Under the pieces are notes generated by a model. It made no database searches. It was not told the origin of the DNA and saw only the letters and a program-made list of their open reading frames with translations. The position numbers were made by a program, and so were the translations under genes. A DNA stretch of 64,000 nucleotides from an uncultured Pseudoteredinibacter sp. (GTDB lineage: Bacteria; Pseudomonadota; Gammaproteobacteria; Pseudomonadales; Cellvibrionaceae): assembly GCF_947502065.1 (NCBI RefSeq), contig NZ_CANMYE010000010.1, positions 1-64,000 on the forward strand, read 5' to 3'. How positions within the stretch are numbered: the first letter of the stretch is position 1; each line of letters begins with the position of its first letter. This document shows, piece after piece, positions 19,210 to 27,725 of this stretch.

Positions 19210-19591
19210 GTATTTATTCACCGCACTATGTTGGGCCAGCCTCGTAAATCTGGCCCAGGCTAATGCTGTTGAGCCCAACGTTAATCGTGGCCAAGAACTG
19301 TTCGCCAATTTTTGTTTTCTTTGTCATGGTCAGCAGGGCAAAGGCGATGGTCGGATGGCGAAGCTGCTGCAAACGGCGCCTGCTAACCTTAGAAAAAGCC
19401 AGTTAGACAATAAAGCTCTAGCAGAGATCATTCGCAAAGGAGGCGCTGGGGTAAATCGCTCTGAGCAAATGCCTGCTTGGGGTGATCAGTTCACAGCTAT
19501 CGATGTGCAGTCGCTGGTCTTGTTTATCAAAAGCTTGCAGGATAAGTCGGCGGATGCCGGCAAGGCAAAAAAAAGGGCCGCTATTAAATAG
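19199..19591 (+). CDS. Small periplasmic c-type cytochrome
   Basis: A 130-aa monohaem protein with a signal peptide (about 1-22), the haem motif CFLCH (39-43) and probable axial Met91 in EQMPAWG. It is a class I cytochrome c of normal length with a Lys-rich tail. ATG 19199 overlaps the cupredoxin gene by 11 bp. Its role is probably electron transfer to the dihaem peroxidase encoded two genes upstream. Confidence 0.92.
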   Translation: MSNKYLFTALCWASLVNLAQANAVEPNVNRGQELFANFCFLCHGQQGKGDGRMAKLLQTAPANLRKSQLDNKALAEIIRKGGAGVNRSEQMPAWGDQFTAIDVQSLVLFIKSLQDKSADAGKAKKRAAIK

Positions 19592-19634
19592 CAACCCTTT
19601 CACTAGGAACAAACTGGTATCTTTCTGCTTTGTC

Positions 19635-21032
19635 TTAAAACTTCCCGCGCTTGAGCCTTACCTCAATGCACAAGCCGCCATTTGCGTGATTATAGGCGCG
19701 TATGGAGCCATCATGCAGCTCAACGGTACGCTTACTGATAGCGAGGCCTAAGCCATAACCACCGCTGCTACGTGCGCGTGCTTCATCGGTACGGAAAAAC
19801 GGCTTGAAAATATCATCAAGGTTTTCCGCCGGTACCCCGCGGCCCTGATCTCTTACCGTGATTTTGTAATATTTGTTGTGGCTGTCATCAAGCTCAACAC
19901 CTACAGTGGTAGATTTAGGCGTGTAGTGCAGGGCATTGCGAACAATGTTTTCGAATACGCCAATTAGGCTGTTGCCGTGAGTGGCCACCAAAGCATCTTG
20001 AATTGGGGTTTCTAGCGCTAGGGTGACTTCTTTTTCGCTGGCGGGGTTGCGATATTCTTCGACTAGGGTTTCTAGCAGGATCTTCAAATCAATGGTGTCG
20101 CACAGCTCCCATGCGGCGGTATCCGTCATCGGCATGGAAAGAATATCCGAGATGATCTCATTCAGATAGTCGGCTGACTCTTTAATCTTTACCAGTTCTT
20201 TATCGATGTCCGAACCACAACAACGAGACTGGGCGATAGCTAAAGCAAACTGCAAGCGAGCCAGTGGCGAGCGTAGCTCATGGGACACGTCTTTGATAAG
20301 ACGCTGCTGCTCTTGCATGGATTTATCTAAGCGCGCGGTCATGTGGTCGAACTCTAAACTGAGCTCGGCAATCTCATCGCGGTTTTTAACTTTGCAGTTG
20401 GTAAATTCTTGGGCAATGCGAACACTTAAATCACCAGCCGCGATTCGTCTTGTGGCATCACGCATAATGTCGATGCCGCGGCTCATGCGTTTGGCCAAAA
20501 TAAAACAAGCGGTACCTGAGATAACAATAGAGATCAGCAGGGGCAGCCAAATATTGTAAAAATACAATTGCCACCACAGGCCGGTATCGTCTGGTGTATC
20601 GTAAGTAAGAATCTTTACCCAGTCGCCGTCGGGTAGCAACACTTGGCGCCCGACAAAAGAACTGCCGTCTTTGCTGTAATGGGCAAAGGGTTGTTCTGGG
20701 CTAAGTTGCTCTAGAATTCTTTGGCCGCCTTCCGGAATAGGGCGGTGTAATAAATCTTCATCATATTGGTCGATGACATAAACCAAGCGGGTGGCATTTT
20801 CTTGCATCGATTGCATGCCCGCGCGAATATCATCCAAACTATAGTTAACCGCCTCGCGCACCACTTCTCGCAGCAAGCGCGCCGCGGCTGTGGTTTGTTC
20901 CAGCTCAGGGTTTGAGGAAAGATGTTTGTCTGGTCGTAAATCTAACCAGTGGGTAGCTAAGCCGGTGCCAACAATCATTAAGATGGTTATGCACCAAAAG
21001 CCAATAAACAGTTTTACGTAAACTTTGGTCAT
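19635..21032 (-). CDS. cpxA: CpxA-like sensor histidine kinase
   Basis: A 465-aa membrane kinase. TM1 is about residues 8-28, a periplasmic sensor of about 130 residues follows, and TM2 is about 160-180. HAMP comes next. HisKA shows the phosphoacceptor in DVSHELRSPLARLQ, and the HATPase domain shows FENIVRNALHYTP, DQGRGVP and GYGLGLAIS. The overall plan and H-box resemble CpxA, which monitors envelope stress. It is encoded 8 bp after its response regulator. No cpxP-like gene is adjacent, so the input signal may differ from that of E. coli. Confidence 0.9.
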   Translation of the reverse strand: MTKVYVKLFIGFWCITILMIVGTGLATHWLDLRPDKHLSSNPELEQTTAAARLLREVVREAVNYSLDDIRAGMQSMQENATRLVYVIDQYDEDLLHRPIPEGGQRILEQLSPEQPFAHYSKDGSSFVGRQVLLPDGDWVKILTYDTPDDTGLWWQLYFYNIWLPLLISIVISGTACFILAKRMSRGIDIMRDATRRIAAGDLSVRIAQEFTNCKVKNRDEIAELSLEFDHMTARLDKSMQEQQRLIKDVSHELRSPLARLQFALAIAQSRCCGSDIDKELVKIKESADYLNEIISDILSMPMTDTAAWELCDTIDLKILLETLVEEYRNPASEKEVTLALETPIQDALVATHGNSLIGVFENIVRNALHYTPKSTTVGVELDDSHNKYYKITVRDQGRGVPAENLDDIFKPFFRTDEARARSSGGYGLGLAISKRTVELHDGSIRAYNHANGGLCIEVRLKRGKF

Positions 21033-21040
21033 AGCTTTAA

Positions 21041-21742
21041 TTAAGCGTTGAGCTTGCCGCTGACGGTAAGCATATAGCCGGCGCCACGAATATTGATGAT
21101 TAGCTCTTTAGAGGCGCCTTTTTCGGCCAGCTTTTTGCGCAGATTACTAACATGCACATCAATACTGCGATCGTAAGGGGTAAGCTTTCTGCCCAAGGCT
21201 TGCTCGGTGAGGGCTTCTTTACTGATGACTTGGCCAGCAGAGCGCATTAATAGCTCAAGTACGGTGAACTCAGCACCGGTAAGGGTAAGAGGTTTATTGC
21301 TGTAGCTGGCAGAGTGAGCACTGATTTGTAGTTCTAGCTGATCGACCGTAATTAAATCGCTTGGCTCTTCTGGTTGGGCTTGATCTACTCGACGCAAGAT
21401 GGCGCGTATGCGGGCAACAAGTTCGCGAGGGTTACAAGGCTTTGGAAGATAGTCGTCTGCGCCCATCTCTAGGCCTACAATGCGATCTACGTCTTCGCCT
21501 TTGGCAGTTAGCATCAATACTGGGGTTTGGCAGTAGTCACGCAGTTTGCGCAATACTTCAAAGCCGGTGTAGATGGGCAGCATTACATCGAGAACAATGA
21601 GATCATAGCTACCTTCAGCAGTGGCATCGAGGGCAGCTTGGCCATCGTGTACCATAGTTGTTTCAAAGCCTTCGGTGGATAAAAATTCACCAAGTAGGGA
21701 GCAAAGCTCCTGATCATCGTCCACAAGTAACAGTTTTGCCAT
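21041..21742 (-). CDS. cpxR: CpxR-like OmpR-family response regulator
   Basis: A 233-aa regulator. ATG 21742 is chosen because GGGAAA precedes it and the sequence MAKLLLVDDD matches the family start; an upstream GTG (21769) extends it by nine residues. The receiver has Asp8-Asp9 and phosphoacceptor Asp52 (VLDVMLP), Thr in MLTAKGED and Lys in YLPKPCN. The C-terminal winged helix contains LTGAEFTVLELLM and SIDVHVSNLRKKL. It forms an operon with the kinase downstream. The family controls envelope-protein folding and modification genes. Confidence 0.92.
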   Translation of the reverse strand: MAKLLLVDDDQELCSLLGEFLSTEGFETTMVHDGQAALDATAEGSYDLIVLDVMLPIYTGFEVLRKLRDYCQTPVLMLTAKGEDVDRIVGLEMGADDYLPKPCNPRELVARIRAILRRVDQAQPEEPSDLITVDQLELQISAHSASYSNKPLTLTGAEFTVLELLMRSAGQVISKEALTEQALGRKLTPYDRSIDVHVSNLRKKLAEKGASKELIINIRGAGYMLTVSGKLNA

Positions 21743-22022
21743 TGGGTTTCCCGCTATCGTTCTAATCACTGGCCGCTAGTTTGCCTGAGTAGCCCTGCTT
21801 CGTCAGTGCCTATTACTCTTCTTAACATAGCGCTAGGCCGCATGGGGCGTATATCCTAGGAATTTTAATGTTTCTTAAAAAGGGTCAATTTTTGTCAAAA
21901 TTGCGCAATAGCCCCAGCCCGCAATAGCTTTGTTTGCACCCATCGCCGTTAGCTGCCAAAATCCGCAGCTCGATTTATTGGCCCAACAGTAATTTAGCGG
22001 CAAAGCTAGGAGAAAGACATCA

Positions 22023-22568
22023 ATGACGGCAGCGATTGGCTTAATTTTCGGCAGCGATGAAGGTAATACTGAGGCTGTGGCATACCGCATTCAGCAGCGC
22101 TTGGGTGAAGATTTTGTCGATGTTATGGATGTTGCCGACATCACTCAGCTTGAGTTTGCCGATTACGATCGCATTATTCTGGGCATCCCGACGTGGGACT
22201 TTGGGCAGATCCAATCCGATTGGGAAGAGTTTTGGGATGATGTTGCTGAAGTCGATTTCAGCAATAAGCGAGTGGCTCTGTTTGGCCTAGGTGATCAGTT
22301 TGGCTATGGCGATTACTTTTTAGATGCTATGGGCATGTTGCACGATGTAATTAAGGCTAAAGGCGCTCAGCTTGTGGGTTATTGGCCAACTGAAGGCTAT
22401 GACTTTGAGGCTTCTAAAGCACTGATCGAAGGCCAGAACCTTTTTATGGGCTTGGCGATTGATGAAGATCAGCAAGAAGAGATGACGGCTGCCCGTTTGA
22501 ATCGCTGGTGTGAGCAGATTGTGGCGGAGTTTGAGTTGGATATTCCGGTGGAGTCTTTGGAAGACTGA
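22023..22568 (+). CDS. Long-chain flavodoxin
   Basis: A 181-aa FMN protein from ATG 22023, well placed behind AGGAG. The FMN phosphate loop reads GSDEGNTE (9-16), where most flavodoxins have S/TxTGNTE, so the first Thr is replaced by Glu. The flavin-stacking loops GIPTWDFGQIQSDW and GLGDQFGYGDYFLDAMG are typical of the long-chain type. It donates low-potential electrons to reductases and radical enzymes. It is divergent from the cpxRA operon with 280 bp between them, and has the dispersed palindromes directly downstream. Confidence 0.93.
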   Translation: MTAAIGLIFGSDEGNTEAVAYRIQQRLGEDFVDVMDVADITQLEFADYDRIILGIPTWDFGQIQSDWEEFWDDVAEVDFSNKRVALFGLGDQFGYGDYFLDAMGMLHDVIKAKGAQLVGYWPTEGYDFEASKALIEGQNLFMGLAIDEDQQEEMTAARLNRWCEQIVAEFELDIPVESLED

Positions 22569-22587
22569 TATATCTTGGCTTCGAGCC

Positions 22588-22615
22588 GGGGTCAGATCCC
22601 ATGGGATCTGACCCC
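22588..22615. repeat. GGGGTCAGA palindrome (copy 2)
   Basis: A 28-bp perfect palindrome with the inner sequence GATCCCATGGGATC, 20 bp after the flavodoxin stop codon. It is preceded by GGCTTCGA, which also precedes the copies at 22718, 30912, 31032 and 31151. Confidence 0.9.
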
Positions 22616-22717
22616 TTTGTGCTTGCAGGGTGTTGAGGGGATTGAATTAGTTTGGAAGTGGCTTGAGCTGGTGTTAATTGGCTCGATCTTTACCGCTTAT
22701 ATCTCGGCTTCGATATC

Positions 22718-22745
22718 GGGGTCAGATCCCACGGGATCTGACCCC
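22718..22745. repeat. GGGGTCAGA palindrome (copy 3)
   Basis: The same element 130 bp further on, with centre GATCCCACGGGATC (one T-to-C change in the central dinucleotide). Preceded by GGCTTCGATATC. Copies 2 and 3 with their flanks look like a decayed tandem duplication of ~130 bp. Confidence 0.9.
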
Positions 22746-23128
22746 CCTGAATCTTTTAAGCTGGCTTGCAAAAGCTATTTGCCCTCGTTAGTATTCAAAT
22801 AATTATTCAACTTTTGCCCTTGAGGCTTTTTTCATGTTTATCCCAGTGAAACAAGTGGCGGCCTGCCGCAATTTCTATCCGCGTAGCTTTGCTGCTATGT
22901 GGGCTGGGTATTCCCATACTCGCCGCAATCTAGAAATCGATTGCTGGCCTCCTGAATAGCTAACTTCAATCTCGGGTGGGGTTGTGCTTCACAGGGCGTT
23001 TGAGCTTACAGTCTTTTTATTAGTATCTGTTTAGCCGTGCCTTGTTAGTTATTGAATGCTGTTCGTCATTTGTAGCTACCCTAATCGTCACAGCCTCAAA
23101 GATTGATCGTTTTTTCGAGCGTTGAAGT
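22746..23128. other. Intergenic region between the palindromes and the MATE gene
   Basis: 383 bp. A 41-codon open frame (22834-22959) has no recognisable homology or ribosome-binding site. No hairpin or promoter stands out. Confidence 0.4.
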
Positions 23129-24493
23129 ATGTTTGCAAATAACTCTTTGTCTTTTTATGGGCGTGAAGCCCTGCACATAATGCGTTTGGGCATTCCGTTG
23201 ATGATTGCCCATGTGGCAATGGTAGGTTTGGAAGTTGTCGACACCATGATGGCGGGGCAGGTCAGTAGTACCGAACTGGCCGGGCTAGCGGTGGGTGCCA
23301 ATATCTGGTTGGTCATCGAGCTGTTTATGGGGGGCTGGATCAGCGCCACTACGCCACGTTTCGCTCGTTTGAAAGGCGCCAATAAGCCAGCAGAGATTCG
23401 CCATGAAGCTCAGCAAGCAATTTTGATGGCGCTTACGATTGGCACCTTGGCCATGTTACTGATTTGGTCGATTATTCCGCTGCTGGATCACTTGGGAACA
23501 AGTGCTGAAGTAACCGCGATAGCGAAATCTTATTTGGGTATTATCGCTTGGGGTATGCCGGCTAGCGGTGTTATCTGGGTGATGCTGTGTCTATGTGAAG
23601 GTTGTGGCGATATTCGCTTTTCGATGGGCTCTAGCCTGATCGTGCTAGCGCTGAATGCTGTGCTCGATTATATCTTTGTATTCGGCAAGTTCGGCATGCC
23701 AGCACTGGGGGCTGTCGGTTGCGCCTTAACTACCCTAAGTATCTACTTTCTTTGGGCCTTGATGGGGGTGGCCTACATTGAATATCGCGCTGAATTCAAA
23801 GCTTTAAAAATATTCCGCAGTTGGCCGCGTTTAGATTTCGTACGCTGGCGGGCGATATTTATTTTGGGCTTGCCGATTAGTTTATCGCTGTTGGCTGAAG
23901 AGGGGTTCTTTAGTGTAACGGCATTGTTGATTGCGCCGATTGGTACCGAACCTTTGGGCGCTCATCAAATTACCTTGCAGATTGTAGCCTTGGTATTAAT
24001 GTTAAGCCTCGGCTTAGGGCAAGCAACGTCTATACGTTTATCAAACAGTATTGGCGCGGGCAAAGCGCAACTGGCCTTAAAGCAAGCTCAAATTGGACGG
24101 GTTCTGTGCATCAGCTATGCCCTGGTGTTTGGTTTGCTGATTGCTTGGCAGCCGGCTGCTGTTATTCGTTTATTTACCCAAGAAAACAGTATCGCCCAGA
24201 TCTCTTTAAGTATGTTGGTGTTTGCACCCATATTTTTATTGATCGATTCTGCTCAGGTTAGCGTAGCGCAAATTTTACGTGGCTTTGAAGATACCAAGGT
24301 GCCGATGTTGTTTCAGGTATTTGGCTATTGGTGTTTGGGCTTTCCGCTGGGTTACAGCCTAGGTGCTACCGACCTATGGGGTCAGGCTTATGGTGTTTAT
24401 GGCTATTGGGCGGGGTTTATGGTGGGTATTACAGTGAGCGCCATTTTGCTTAATATTCGCCTACACAAAACCTTATCGACTTTAGTGAAATAA
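23129..24493 (+). CDS. MATE family multidrug/toxin exporter
   Basis: A 454-aa inner-membrane protein with about twelve hydrophobic segments in two homologous halves. The first half opens with IPLMIAHVAMVGLEVVDTMMAG, the usual MATE start, and the second with LPISLSLLAEEGFFSVTALL. It probably exports cationic drugs or metabolites in exchange for Na+ or H+ (NorM type). Length is normal. It is followed by a strong hairpin (24508-24541) and a GNAT-like gene on the same strand. Confidence 0.92.
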   Translation: MFANNSLSFYGREALHIMRLGIPLMIAHVAMVGLEVVDTMMAGQVSSTELAGLAVGANIWLVIELFMGGWISATTPRFARLKGANKPAEIRHEAQQAILMALTIGTLAMLLIWSIIPLLDHLGTSAEVTAIAKSYLGIIAWGMPASGVIWVMLCLCEGCGDIRFSMGSSLIVLALNAVLDYIFVFGKFGMPALGAVGCALTTLSIYFLWALMGVAYIEYRAEFKALKIFRSWPRLDFVRWRAIFILGLPISLSLLAEEGFFSVTALLIAPIGTEPLGAHQITLQIVALVLMLSLGLGQATSIRLSNSIGAGKAQLALKQAQIGRVLCISYALVFGLLIAWQPAAVIRLFTQENSIAQISLSMLVFAPIFLLIDSAQVSVAQILRGFEDTKVPMLFQVFGYWCLGFPLGYSLGATDLWGQAYGVYGYWAGFMVGITVSAILLNIRLHKTLSTLVK

Positions 24494-24507
24494 GACTTTA
24501 AATTCTG

Positions 24508-24541
24508 CAAAGGTGACTCAATATTGTATGAGTCGCCTTTG
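24508..24541 (+). terminator. 13-bp-stem hairpin after the MATE gene
   Basis: CAAAGGTGACTCA pairs with TGAGTCGCCTTTG (one G-T pair) around an 8-nt loop. It has no T run and ends 15 bp before the next start codon, so it may be a weak terminator or a translational control element for the downstream gene. Confidence 0.5.
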
Positions 24542-24556
24542 TAGGAATGAAGTACC

Positions 24557-25528
24557 GTGCAACATTACCCCCTCAATAAAATCAGTCAAAGCAATTTGGA
24601 TCGCCTAGCGGCCTCTGTTTTAGAAAGTTACAGCTACCAAGATCTCTATCAGTTTTCTTACCAGAAGGCGCTGAAAAATGAAGCCCGTGACCTATGGGCT
24701 TTAACCGAAGATGAAGACCCAGAGAGTTTGCAAGTTGTACGTGAACGCCGTGGATTGGGCCCAGAGATTCAAGATGAACAGCTTTTGGCTAGGGTATTTG
24801 AGATAGAAAACAATGGCCTGCTATTGGCGAATGTCTGCCGTAATGATGCAGATGATACCTTGATTGAAATCTTCACTACGGAGGATTGCGACCGAGTTTT
24901 TGTAGAGCGCTGGGCTAAGTTTCTCAGTAACTTTTTTTCATGGGCTAAGGCAAAGTACATTGTATGCTGGCCCCTGGTGGGCAGTGAGGCCGCAAAGTCG
25001 CTCTTGTCCATTTCTGGAAGCTATTTAGCAGACAGTTTTTTGGCCGCTCATATTCTTGATGTACCGTTGGCCATGAATCACGACTTGAGTTTTCGAGCTT
25101 TTGGCGTGGAGCAAGATTGGGAATGGTATGAGCGTGAGTACCAGCAGTTCCTACAAGAAAACCCCCGTTTTAGCGATATTGTTCCAATGACTGAAAAAGA
25201 TGATATCGCAGAGGCTTGTGAGGAAAGGCTATGTGATGTCGCCATGTTCAAGGGTGAGCGCTTAGGTATGGTGATGGCCGAAGTATCTACTGAGCTTGGC
25301 TATCAGGGCATCTTAATAAGCGATATTTTTATTGTTGAAAAATATCGGGGTAAGGGTTTTGCCTCATCACTGCAGCGTGGATTTTTGGCAAGTCGCGCCG
25401 AGGGCTGTCAGCTAATTTGTGGTTATATTGATGCTTCCAATAAGGCCTCTTTGCATAATGCGATGAATCAAAATCGCCAAATTCTTCGCCAGGAATGTTA
25501 TATTCCGATTGCGAGTTGCTTTAGCTGA
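24557..25528 (+). CDS. Protein with C-terminal GNAT domain
   Basis: A 323-aa protein from GTG 24557 (AGGAATGAAG upstream). The N-terminal 190 residues are of unrecognised type and rich in acidic and aromatic residues. The C-terminal part carries a GNAT acetyl-CoA site: ISDIFIVEKYRGKGFASSLQRGF with the RGKGFA loop, followed by GYIDASNKASLHNAMN. The substrate is unknown. A strong hairpin separates it from the MATE gene. Confidence 0.75.
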   Translation: MQHYPLNKISQSNLDRLAASVLESYSYQDLYQFSYQKALKNEARDLWALTEDEDPESLQVVRERRGLGPEIQDEQLLARVFEIENNGLLLANVCRNDADDTLIEIFTTEDCDRVFVERWAKFLSNFFSWAKAKYIVCWPLVGSEAAKSLLSISGSYLADSFLAAHILDVPLAMNHDLSFRAFGVEQDWEWYEREYQQFLQENPRFSDIVPMTEKDDIAEACEERLCDVAMFKGERLGMVMAEVSTELGYQGILISDIFIVEKYRGKGFASSLQRGFLASRAEGCQLICGYIDASNKASLHNAMNQNRQILRQECYIPIASCFS

Positions 25529-25759
25529 ATGGAAGCTTGATTTTCGATGCGTTGATTGGCTTTCAAAAAACTGTGTTTATCCCAGAAAACTGTGCTTTTC
25601 TTGCTTAAAGTTAATCGAATAATTCGAACATAAAATGATCGTATAGCCTGCCTTAAAATTAACCGCAGAATTTCTTCAGTTGATCGATATTTTAGCCTCT
25701 AAGTAATGCATCTTTCGGCGGGCTGGTTTAGCGTCTTTACTAACTTTAGGAGACGCATC

Positions 25760-27202
25760 ATGATTCACAGATTTTTGTTAGCCGCAGCTTTGCTTGCGGC
25801 TAATTTTAGTATTTCTAGCTATGCCAGCATCGATTCCGAAACACTTTCTGAGTTGGTCACTAAACGATACGGCGGCGACAAGCTTGTGCAACTTAATCAG
25901 CTTTGGTTGCGCGATCGCTATATCCGAATCGATAAAGAGCAAAGTTTTTACCCCGGTATTGAAGAGGCGAAGAATAATGACGCCGAGCTGCTGATAGATT
26001 TTCAGCATCAGAAGATGGTTTTGCGCTATCAAGGCGAGCACGATCAGCAGGCTTTTTATCAGCATCAGTTGTTGAATGAAAAGGGTGCTTATTCCCTGGA
26101 TGATAATGCCAAGGAGTTTAGTACTATCAAAAGAGGCTTTAGCAATATCGCTGGTGGCCTTCCTTATCGTATGGATATCTTTTGGGCCAAGCTTATTAGC
26201 TTGTATCCCGATAAGTTGAGTAATATCCAAGAGCAAAGTTTCTATGCCAAAGATGGTTACCAAGCGCGTTTTTCTGCTACTGGCTTCTCAGGCCTGAGTT
26301 TTAATATCAGCTTAACGGGGGACATTGTGAGCCTGACGGTTGATGGGCGTAAGCAGCAGTTTCAGTTTGGCCACCACCAAATTACCCGGGGCTTAAGGTT
26401 TGCAGAGCAATTGCAGGTTGCCGCAGGCGGCAATATTCGTAATATCTCGGTGAAACGAGAGCTGTTAGCAGCCAAAGTACCGGATGAGGTATTTGAGTTG
26501 CCAGTTTCCTATAAGGCTGCAAAAACCGTTGCGCAAGTTATGCCACAAGAGATGCAAATACAGAAGCTTGCTGAAGGGGTTTACCATGTGGGTAAATCTG
26601 TTGGTTTTTCTCTATTTGTAGAGGTAGGAGATAGTTTTTATGGAGTAGGGGGATACCAAGGGTTGGGTGAACGTTTTGAAGCCCTGCAGGCGACACTGAA
26701 AAGCGACAAGCCGCTCGCTTATCAAATCGTAAGTCACCATCATTATGATCACCTTGGTGGCATGCAAGAGGCCGCTGATCTTGGCGCGACATTTATTGGC
26801 TCAGCAAAAGCTCTAGAGGTAGTTGATTCTCTACTCAGTAGCAAGCTCCCCCAATCGCGTTATCAATCATTTGTTGAGCAAAAATCAATTGCTGAAGGTA
26901 GGCTGCTATTAGCTGAGTTTGAAAACCCCCATGTGGCAAATCATATGGTGACGTTATTGCCCAAAGACAATATTCTATTTGCTGAAGACCTGTATTTTTC
27001 TTTGGAGGCTACAGGGGCTCCAGAAGCTGAAGTGAGGCATATTGATTTGGGGGAGTGGCTGTCAAAATTGAGGGTAAATGTGGAAAAATTCTCGGCTGGT
27101 CATAGTGTAAGAATTCTAAACGACAGAGAGTTTGTGGAGTCTTTGTCGAATCCAAAACGTCCCGAAGCTTGCCCAACTTCTTGGCATATATGTAACAGAT
27201 AA
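25760..27202 (+). CDS. Secreted metallo-beta-lactamase-fold hydrolase
   Basis: A 480-aa exported protein. ATG 25760 is chosen because TAGGAGA precedes it and a signal peptide follows immediately (about residues 1-23); an upstream in-frame ATG (25706) would bury that signal. An N-terminal beta-rich region of about 230 residues precedes the MBL domain. The zinc motif HHHYDHLGG is clear, with later HVANHMVTLLP and FAEDLYFS. The third-ligand histidine and the Asp in the classic order are less obvious. It is probably a periplasmic or outer-surface hydrolase. No operon partners. Confidence 0.85.
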   Translation: MIHRFLLAAALLAANFSISSYASIDSETLSELVTKRYGGDKLVQLNQLWLRDRYIRIDKEQSFYPGIEEAKNNDAELLIDFQHQKMVLRYQGEHDQQAFYQHQLLNEKGAYSLDDNAKEFSTIKRGFSNIAGGLPYRMDIFWAKLISLYPDKLSNIQEQSFYAKDGYQARFSATGFSGLSFNISLTGDIVSLTVDGRKQQFQFGHHQITRGLRFAEQLQVAAGGNIRNISVKRELLAAKVPDEVFELPVSYKAAKTVAQVMPQEMQIQKLAEGVYHVGKSVGFSLFVEVGDSFYGVGGYQGLGERFEALQATLKSDKPLAYQIVSHHHYDHLGGMQEAADLGATFIGSAKALEVVDSLLSSKLPQSRYQSFVEQKSIAEGRLLLAEFENPHVANHMVTLLPKDNILFAEDLYFSLEATGAPEAEVRHIDLGEWLSKLRVNVEKFSAGHSVRILNDREFVESLSNPKRPEACPTSWHICNR

Positions 27203-27220
27203 AATGGCTTTTCTAGGGGT

Positions 27221-27252
27221 AAAAAGGCGGCCTAAATCCCTTTTAGACCGCT
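27221..27252 (-). terminator. Terminator of the ridA operon
   Basis: Read on the minus strand, GCGGTCTAAA and TTTAGGCCGC form a 10-bp stem with one mismatch, followed by CTTTTTACC. It lies 50 bp past the ridA stop codon, between two convergent genes. Confidence 0.7.
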
Positions 27253-27302
27253 GCGAAGAGTGCTAGAAATCTTAGATTTTTGAGGGTTGTGCAAATAAAA
27301 CG

Positions 27303-27695
27303 TTAATCTTCAACCACGGCGGTAGCTTCGATTTCTACCATGGCTTCATCTTCCATAAGCGCGGCGACTTGCACCACGGCCATGGCTGGGAAATGACGGC
27401 CGAAGCAATCGCGATAGGCGGCGCCAATCTCTTTTAATGAAGAAAGATAAGCCTGCTTATCGGTGATATACCAAGTTAAGCGGGTAATATCGCTTGGCTT
27501 GGCATCGGCTTCGGCCAAAACCGCTACGATATTTTTAAAGGTTTGGTGAACCTGCTCGGCAAAGTTGTCGCTGGGGAAGTTTTCATTTTCATCCCAACCG
27601 ATTAAACCACCGGTAAACACCATGCGGCCCTGGGCGGCGACGCCATTGGCATAACCTTTAGGTTTAACCCAATTTTCTGGCTGTAAAAATTCCAT
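27303..27695 (-). CDS. RidA family protein
   Basis: A 130-aa single-domain RidA/YjgF protein, last gene of an operon after acyl-CoA dehydrogenase. Visible are VAAQGRMVFTGGLIGWDEN, QVHQTFKNIVAVLAEA and the C-terminal MVEIEATAVVED. In the position of the catalytic Arg of imine deaminases (usually ..RxxV.V..LP) the sequence is MAVVQVAALMED, so the canonical Arg seems absent and it may not be an enamine deaminase. RidA-like genes also occur inside 2-aminobenzoyl-CoA degradation clusters, which fits the neighbours. Confidence 0.88.
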   Translation of the reverse strand: MEFLQPENWVKPKGYANGVAAQGRMVFTGGLIGWDENENFPSDNFAEQVHQTFKNIVAVLAEADAKPSDITRLTWYITDKQAYLSSLKEIGAAYRDCFGRHFPAMAVVQVAALMEDEAMVEIEATAVVED

Positions 27696-27725
27696 ATGGA
27701 TACCTATTTGTAATTATTTTGAGCC

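Noticed and set aside
22834-22959. 41-codon open frame with a Cys/Arg/Trp-rich product
   Set aside because: No ribosome-binding site, no recognised homology, and the region is otherwise non-coding.
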